In this document: positions 59,693 to 64,000 of the stretch, piece after piece
How the letters are laid out: the number at the start of each line of letters is the position of its first letter
Numbering within the stretch: position 1 is the first letter of the stretch
Origin: Luteimonas vadosa
Lineage (GTDB): Bacteria; Pseudomonadota; Gammaproteobacteria; Xanthomonadales; Xanthomonadaceae
Assembly: GCF_039543545.1 (NCBI RefSeq)
Contig: NZ_BAABJY010000002.1
Span: 868,001-932,000, forward strand
DNA length: 64,000 bases
Direction of reading: 5' to 3'
Program-made: the position numbers and the translations under genes
The notes under the pieces: generated by a model
What the model saw: only the letters and a program-made list of their open reading frames with translations
Told to the model about the DNA's origin: nothing
The model's database searches: none

Positions 59693-61024
59693 CTAGCGCG
59701 CCTGGTCGCGGGGGATCGCCAGCAGCGCGACCAGCGTCAGGATGCCCGCGACCACCAGGTAGCCTCCGACCGAAGCAAGCCCGTACCGGCCCGCCAACCA
59801 GGTGGCGATGTAGGGCGCGAGGGACGCGCCCAGGATGCCGGACAGGTTGAACGCCAGCGACGCACCCGTGTACCGCACCGCAGCGGGGAATTGCTCGGCG
59901 AGCAGGGTGCCCAACGGGCCGTAGGTGATCCCCATCAAGCCCAGGCCGACGACCAGGAACAGCAGCGTCCCGGCCATGTCTCCCGCCACGAACAATGGCG
60001 CGAAGAACACGCCGAACGCGATGATCAGGACGGTCGCGATGATCATCGTCCGCCGCCGGCCAGTGCGGTCCGCGTGGACCGCGGCCAGCGGGATCGTCGC
60101 CGCGAAGCACAGCACGGCCACCATCTGCAGCCACAGGAACTGCTCGCGCGTGTATCCCAGCGCCGACGTGCCCCAGCTCAGCGCGAACACCGTCATCAGG
60201 TAGAACAACACGAACGTGGCGAGCGACGCGAACGTGCTGGCCAGCAGCGCCCGCGGATGCGAAAGCAACACCGTGGCCATCGGCAGGCGCACCCGGGAGC
60301 GCGCGGCCAGCACCTGCCGGAACGCGGGCGTTTCCTCGATGCTCAGGCGCACCCAGAGCCCGACCGCGACCAGCACCGCACTGGCCAGGAACGGCACCCG
60401 CCATCCCCAGGAGAAGAAGCTGTCGTCGCTCATCGCGGCGGTGAGCAGCAGGAACGTTCCCGTCGCCAGGAAGAACCCGATCGGCGCACCGAGCTGCGGG
60501 AACATGCCGTACCAGGCGCGCTTGCCGGGCGGTGCGTGCTCGGTGGCCAGCAGCACCGCCCCGCCCCACTCGCCACCCAGCCCCAGGCCCTGGCCGAGCC
60601 GGCACAACGCCAGCAGCAATGGCGCCATGACCCCGATCTGCGCATAAGTCGGCAACAGGCCGATCAGCACGGTCGAAATGCCCATCGTCAACAAAGCCGC
60701 GACCAGGGTCGCCTTGCGGCCGATGCGGTCCCCGAAGTGCCCGAACAACGCCGACCCTACCGGCCGCGCGAAGAAGGCCAAGGCAAAGGTCGCAAGGGAC
60801 TGCAGCGTCGCCGAAGTCGGATCACCGGCCGGAAAGAACAGCACCGGGAACACCAGCACCGCCGCGGTTGCATAGATGTAGAAATCGAAGAACTCGATCG
60901 TGGTGCCGATCAGGCTGGCGAACAATACCCGGCGCTTCGTCGCTGCCCCTGCCGGAGAATCGTCCGGAGTGGGGGAAAGGTCTGCGCCATGCACGGCTGA
61001 CCGGGACTCCGGCCCAACGCTCAT
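59693..61024 (-). CDS. MHS-family major facilitator transporter
   Basis: A 443-residue 12-helix transporter of the metabolite:H+ symporter group (related to ShiA, ProP and KgtP). Conserved landmarks are FASLIGTTIEFFDFYIYATA, then FARPVGSALFGHFGDRIGRK (loop 2-3 signature) and CRLGQGLGLGGEWGGAVLLA. Residues GLWVRLSIEETPAF are in the central loop and HADRTGRRRTMI repeats the loop motif. A dicarboxylate or aromatic-acid substrate is likely. Its start overlaps the DUF6164 gene stop by 4 bp. Confidence 0.93.
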   Translation of the reverse strand: MSVGPESRSAVHGADLSPTPDDSPAGAATKRRVLFASLIGTTIEFFDFYIYATAAVLVFPVLFFPAGDPTSATLQSLATFALAFFARPVGSALFGHFGDRIGRKATLVAALLTMGISTVLIGLLPTYAQIGVMAPLLLALCRLGQGLGLGGEWGGAVLLATEHAPPGKRAWYGMFPQLGAPIGFFLATGTFLLLTAAMSDDSFFSWGWRVPFLASAVLVAVGLWVRLSIEETPAFRQVLAARSRVRLPMATVLLSHPRALLASTFASLATFVLFYLMTVFALSWGTSALGYTREQFLWLQMVAVLCFAATIPLAAVHADRTGRRRTMIIATVLIIAFGVFFAPLFVAGDMAGTLLFLVVGLGLMGITYGPLGTLLAEQFPAAVRYTGASLAFNLSGILGASLAPYIATWLAGRYGLASVGGYLVVAGILTLVALLAIPRDQAR

Positions 61025-61389
61025 CGGCGCATCAGGTAGTACGGCAGCAAGGCCATCAAGCCGAGCAGGACCACGATGGCCAGCGCGGTCAGCGCCACCC
61101 GCAACGGCTCCCGGCGGGCGATGTCGCCGAAGGTCTCGGCGGTCCCGTCGCGTCGCGCGGCGTCGTGAGCTTCCCGCGCGGCGTCGCGGCGCCTTGCCTG
61201 GTACTCGGCCATCAGCCGCTTGGCCTGGGGAATGTCCGCGTCATGCTTCACCCAGATGCCGCCAAAGGAAATCCCCCAGCGGCTGGGCTCGATCTCGTAA
61301 TACTCGATCCGGTGGTCGTCCAGGAAGCCGCGCACGTCGTCGGCTTCGTCTTCCGGGACCATTCGCAGGTTCAACAGTAGCTTCGACAT
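61021..61389 (-). CDS. DUF6164-family protein
   Basis: A 122-residue protein conserved in gammaproteobacteria. The soluble N-terminal part, MSKLLLNLRMVPEDEADDVR and IEYYEIEPSRWGISFGGIWV, resembles a DUF2007-like alpha-beta fold. After a long charged helix (AKRLMAEYQARRRDAAREAH), one C-terminal membrane helix follows. Function is unknown. It is co-directional and overlaps the transporter gene by 4 bp. Confidence 0.83.
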   Translation of the reverse strand: MSKLLLNLRMVPEDEADDVRGFLDDHRIEYYEIEPSRWGISFGGIWVKHDADIPQAKRLMAEYQARRRDAAREAHDAARRDGTAETFGDIARREPLRVALTALAIVVLLGLMALLPYYLMRR

Positions 61390-61446
61390 GGGGCGATCAT
61401 AGCCTCACCGGGAAGGGGCTTGCGGTGGCCGCGCCGCTCGCATGGA

Positions 61447-63309
61447 TCAGGCCCCGCCCGCGCGCCCGGTGAGGTCGCCGCGGGAAGGGAAGTCGGATGG
61501 CCGCGTCTCCGCTGCTTCCGGATCCTCGGTTGCGGGCTCGCCTGCGGGTGGCCGGTCGATGGGGGGCGCCAGCGGCGCGAACTCCTCGAATGCCACCACC
61601 TGGTTGCGACCACCGCGCTTGGCGCGGTACAGCGCGCGGTCGGCATGGGACAGCAACCGGGTCAGGTCGTACCCCGAGATGCGCGTGGTGGTGATGCCGA
61701 AGCTGGCGGTGACGCGGAACCGGTGGCCGCTCTCCGTGGTATCGATCCCCGCGATCCACACCCGGCAATCGTCCGCCAGGCGCAACGCCGAGCGCAGGTT
61801 GTGCCCGGCCAGGAGCACCGCGAATTCCTCGCCTCCCAGGCGCCCGAAGCAATCCACTTGCCGGCAGACCGGGCGGCAGGTCTCGACCACCTTGCGCAGG
61901 ACCCAGTCGCCCGCTGCGTGCCCGTACTGGTCATTGATCGCCTTGAAGTGGTCGAGGTCGAACATGATCAGCGCCGCGTCTTCCCCTGCCGCGGCGCTCT
62001 GGGCGAGGGTCGCTTCCGACTGCCGCGTGAAGTGGTGCCGGTTGCTCGCACCGGTCAGCGCGTCCGTCTCCGCCATCCGCCGCAGGGACATTTGCACCCG
62101 TTTCGTCCGAACGGCCCAGAGCACCACGAACGCCACCACCAGGAAGAGCATCAGCATCCCGAGGCGGCTGTTCTGCACGGACTGCTGCTGCACGCGCTGC
62201 TGCAGCTGGAGCAGCGCATTCTGCTGGTTCAACAAGGCGATCTGCTGTTCCTGCTGCAACGACTGGTGGCGGACGACCTGGTAGGCCATTTCTCGCGACT
62301 TGACGTCGTTGAAATACGCCTTGTCCGCCACTGAAAACTGCCGATAACGCTGCAGGGCCGTCCGGAGGTCGCCGTTCCGGTCGGCAATCTCGTAGAGCGT
62401 CCGGTACGCGGAGACAAGGGACTGCGCACTGTCCAGGGTCGCGCTGTGCGCGATCGCCGCCTCGGCGTGGCGTTCGGCCGCGGAAGCATCGCCACGGGCC
62501 AGGCGGTATTCGGCCAGCAGGGCATGGTAGTCCCCGATCAGCCGCGGATAGCCGGTCGCCTCGACCTCCTGCAGGTCGCGTTCCAGGGTGTCGATCGCCT
62601 TGGCGACCTTACCCTCGGCGAACAGGCTTCGGGCCAGGTAGGTCCTGGAAAATCCGACAAGGATCGGCTCGCCCACCGAGCGGCATTGCGTGATCGCGGC
62701 CTGGAGGGAGGCCTCGTCCGGCGCCTCCCCGAGTCCCTGCATCGATTCGAGTTTCAGGTTCCCGGCGATGCACCGGTTCCTGCGGCTGGGCGTTTCAGCC
62801 AGGATGCGGTTGGCGTGGTCCAGGCCCAGGCCGAATTCACCGACCTGGTTGTAAAGGATGCCCGCCGCTGCGTAGCCGTGGTGGCGCGTGTCGGTATCGG
62901 TGACCTCGCCACTGAGCGGGAGGATGACATTAAGCGTCTTCAGCCCACGCTCGAACTGTCGGGTGATGGCGTACGTATTCGCCAGCATGGCGCCGGCGCG
63001 GTACTGGGTGTCCACGCTGCCTGCCGCGGCCATGACCGCCTGCAGTTCCCGGATGGCGGTCGCATAGTCGCCCCGCAGGATGAGCGGGTAGACGTGCAGG
63101 AGCCGGAGCTTCGTTTTTTGCGCGGCTGTCGCGGCCCCCGCGGTCCTGTCGAGTTCGTCGAGGGCTTGCGCGAACCCGGCAGCATCCGCTGTGCGCAGGG
63201 CGTCGGCCCGCTTCAGCCTTGCCTCGAAACCCGGGTCCGCGTGCGTCGGCGCCGCGGCGATGCACAGCAGCACCGACAGCACCGCGGCCCGGCAGGTCCC
63301 CGCGTCCAT
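61447..63309 (-). CDS. Exported TPR-domain diguanylate cyclase
   Basis: A 620-residue protein with signal peptide, periplasmic TPR-type helical repeats (about 25-370), a Gln-rich coiled coil (LQQEQQIALLNQQNALLQLQ), one membrane helix (about 405-425) and a cytoplasmic GGDEF domain. The active site is GGEEF in GRLGGEEFAVLL and an inhibitory RQVD lies five residues before it, so both catalysis and product inhibition are expected. Periplasmic TPR sensing of a protein partner or cell-wall fragment is plausible. AGGAGG precedes the ATG at 63309. It starts 29 bp after the acidic small protein. Confidence 0.92.
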   Translation of the reverse strand: MDAGTCRAAVLSVLLCIAAAPTHADPGFEARLKRADALRTADAAGFAQALDELDRTAGAATAAQKTKLRLLHVYPLILRGDYATAIRELQAVMAAAGSVDTQYRAGAMLANTYAITRQFERGLKTLNVILPLSGEVTDTDTRHHGYAAAGILYNQVGEFGLGLDHANRILAETPSRRNRCIAGNLKLESMQGLGEAPDEASLQAAITQCRSVGEPILVGFSRTYLARSLFAEGKVAKAIDTLERDLQEVEATGYPRLIGDYHALLAEYRLARGDASAAERHAEAAIAHSATLDSAQSLVSAYRTLYEIADRNGDLRTALQRYRQFSVADKAYFNDVKSREMAYQVVRHQSLQQEQQIALLNQQNALLQLQQRVQQQSVQNSRLGMLMLFLVVAFVVLWAVRTKRVQMSLRRMAETDALTGASNRHHFTRQSEATLAQSAAAGEDAALIMFDLDHFKAINDQYGHAAGDWVLRKVVETCRPVCRQVDCFGRLGGEEFAVLLAGHNLRSALRLADDCRVWIAGIDTTESGHRFRVTASFGITTTRISGYDLTRLLSHADRALYRAKRGGRNQVVAFEEFAPLAPPIDRPPAGEPATEDPEAAETRPSDFPSRGDLTGRAGGA

Positions 63310-63338
63310 GGCCCTCCTCCTGCTACATCGCGCCCGGC

Positions 63339-63641
63339 TCAGTCCGGTCGATCGGCCTGGTCCGGCGCGTCTTCGGTGCTGTCGGGCTGCTCGCCGTCGT
63401 CGTCGGACTTGTCCGGCGCGTCCTCGGTTTCGCCGCCATCGGGCGTTGCGATCATGCACAACATCGCCGGGCGGCCGTCGAGCAGGCGCGACAGCGCCCC
63501 GGCATCGCGTCCGGCAAGGGCTTGCTCCTGCGCAGGTTCAAGCTCGAGTGCGGCGAGCGCCTCGGCATATCCGGCATCGTGCAAGCCGGAGGCAGCCGGG
63601 CTCGCGCCCAGCGTTTCGAGAAACTGGATGGCATCGGACAT
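63339..63641 (-). CDS. Small acidic protein, possible split-borosin precursor peptide
   Basis: A 100-residue protein, ATG 63641, with AAGGGGAG in the 16-bp gap after the methyltransferase stop. The first 57 residues are helical: MSDAIQFLETLGASPAA, then YAEALAALELEPAQEQAL and AGALSRLLDG. Next comes a short hydrophobic Met/Leu/Cys/Ile stretch, AMLCMIATP at residues 59-67, where alpha-N-methylation would fall in known split borosins such as SonA. The last 32 residues are acidic repeats (TEDAPD twice). Adjacent to a tetrapyrrole-methylase-like gene, this layout resembles SonM/SonA of Shewanella. Precursor identity is inference. Confidence 0.6.
   Translation of the reverse strand: MSDAIQFLETLGASPAASGLHDAGYAEALAALELEPAQEQALAGRDAGALSRLLDGRPAMLCMIATPDGGETEDAPDKSDDDGEQPDSTEDAPDQADRPD
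63360..63428. repeat. Internal direct repeat in the acidic-tail coding region
   Basis: The 18-bp segments at 63360-63377 and 63411-63428 differ at one base and encode the two TEDAPD motifs of the acidic tail. They appear to be a duplicated tail module. Confidence 0.7.
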
Positions 63642-63657
63642 TGTCGGCTCCCCTTCT

Positions 63658-64000
63658 TCAGTGTTGGTCGGAAACGGTGTGCGCTTGGGTCCCGTCGAGC
63701 TGGGCAATCCGGGCGAGCATGGCCTCGTCGCGTTGCAGGGGTCGCGCCGGGGGAATCACGAGGGTGGTCTGCAGGCTGAGGTCGGCATCGATCAGTTGCG
63801 CCAACGGCATGACTTCGGTACGCGGCTGGTTGATCGGGAGCGTAGCAGCTTCATAAAGCGTAATGGAGTGCTGCGCCGGATAGTCCTCGCCAAGCCGATC
63901 CAGCAGCAGGGAACGGTAGGGTCTTCCGGTGCTGAACCGCCTGACGCTGCGGTCGCCCGCAACGCCGACCTGCCAGAGCACCAGGTAGGCCGAGGGATCG
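63658..64000 (-). CDS. Tetrapyrrole-methylase-like SAM methyltransferase, C-terminal fragment
   Basis: Only the last 113 residues are in the window; the frame continues past the edge. The segment DPSAYLVLWQVGVAGDRSVRR, and a later SLLLDRLGEDYPAQHSITLY with LYEAATLPIN, match the C-terminal half of tetrapyrrole methylase-fold proteins, including the borosin N-methyltransferases. The N-terminal SAM-binding half is missing here. RPLQRDEAMLARIAQLDG ends the protein. Coupling to the small acidic gene (16 bp downstream) suggests a split methyltransferase/precursor pair. A non-borosin methylase is the main alternative. Confidence 0.6.
   Translation of the reverse strand, partial: DPSAYLVLWQVGVAGDRSVRRFSTGRPYRSLLLDRLGEDYPAQHSITLYEAATLPINQPRTEVMPLAQLIDADLSLQTTLVIPPARPLQRDEAMLARIAQLDGTQAHTVSDQH

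Noticed and set aside
1..64000. CRISPR arrays, tRNA or rRNA genes, insertion sequences and prophage
   Set aside because: I looked for regularly spaced repeats, cloverleaf sequences, transposase motifs and integrase or phage structural genes and found none in the window.

Overview
The window is 64 kb of gap-poor, very GC-rich bacterial chromosome. Gene content and order point to a gammaproteobacterium of the Xanthomonadaceae/Lysobacteraceae type (Lysobacter, Luteimonas or a relative). The clues are sdhCDAB followed by sdhE, a YgfX-like gene, lolC, lolD and comEC; glycine-zipper envelope proteins; and several DUF families common in that group. This placement is inference from family knowledge; no rRNA or tRNA gene is present to test it. 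I saw no insertion sequence, prophage, CRISPR array, rRNA or tRNA. The region is core chromosome with small accessory patches.

Layout. 1-7926 (minus): one long co-directional run, read from a tiny SDHAF4-type (DUF1674) gene through sdhC, sdhD, sdhA, sdhB, a MAPEG membrane gene, sdhE, ygfX-like, lolC and lolD to a truncated comEC. ygfZ, an iron-sulfur maturation gene, diverges from it. 8.9-13.9 kb (minus): a fused alpha/beta 2-oxoacid dehydrogenase E1, a GNAT acetyltransferase, glutaryl-CoA dehydrogenase and a glycine-zipper envelope protein. 14.0-19.2 kb: DUF6116, TatD, tRNA t6A dehydratase TcdA (minus), a membrane-anchored cytochrome c'-like protein, a glycine-zipper lipoprotein, DUF456 and a cardiolipin-synthase-like phospholipase D. 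19.3-30.7 kb: class I fumarase, an ECF sigma / anti-sigma / DUF4097 cassette, DUF488, a UbiB-like kinase overlapping an App1-like phosphatase, ferredoxin reductase, UspA, glutathione peroxidase and an M3 peptidase. 30.9-36.2 kb (mostly minus): DUF3298 lipoprotein, cold-shock protein, RluF, a small GNAT, an Ala/Lys-rich protein, rhomboid protease and glutathione S-transferase. 36.3-45.3 kb: a secreted protein of unknown function, M14 carboxypeptidase, a second ECF/anti-sigma pair, a MASE2-GGDEF cyclase, a YdeI-like/SRPBCC pair and the ABC-F ATPase Uup. 45.5-55.5 kb: secreted subtilisin, a 33-residue lysine-rich protein, SelO, a DUF4331/TPR/HupE cluster and DeaD helicase. 55.5-64 kb: NTF2-like, threonine-synthase-like, TrhO-like, HI0933-type flavoprotein, MHS transporter, DUF6164, a TPR-GGDEF cyclase and, at the very end, a small acidic protein translationally coupled to a truncated methyltransferase-like gene.

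The most interesting locus is that last pair (63339-64000). Its reading as a split borosin (alpha-N-methylated RiPP) system, with a tetrapyrrole-methylase-fold methyltransferase and a separate precursor peptide, is inference from sequence features. Half of the enzyme lies outside the window. Other points worth attention are the unannotated 50-residue SDHAF4 gene, a terminator hairpin lying inside the first codons of the TPR gene, and two near-identical promoter-like elements 1.35 kb apart.
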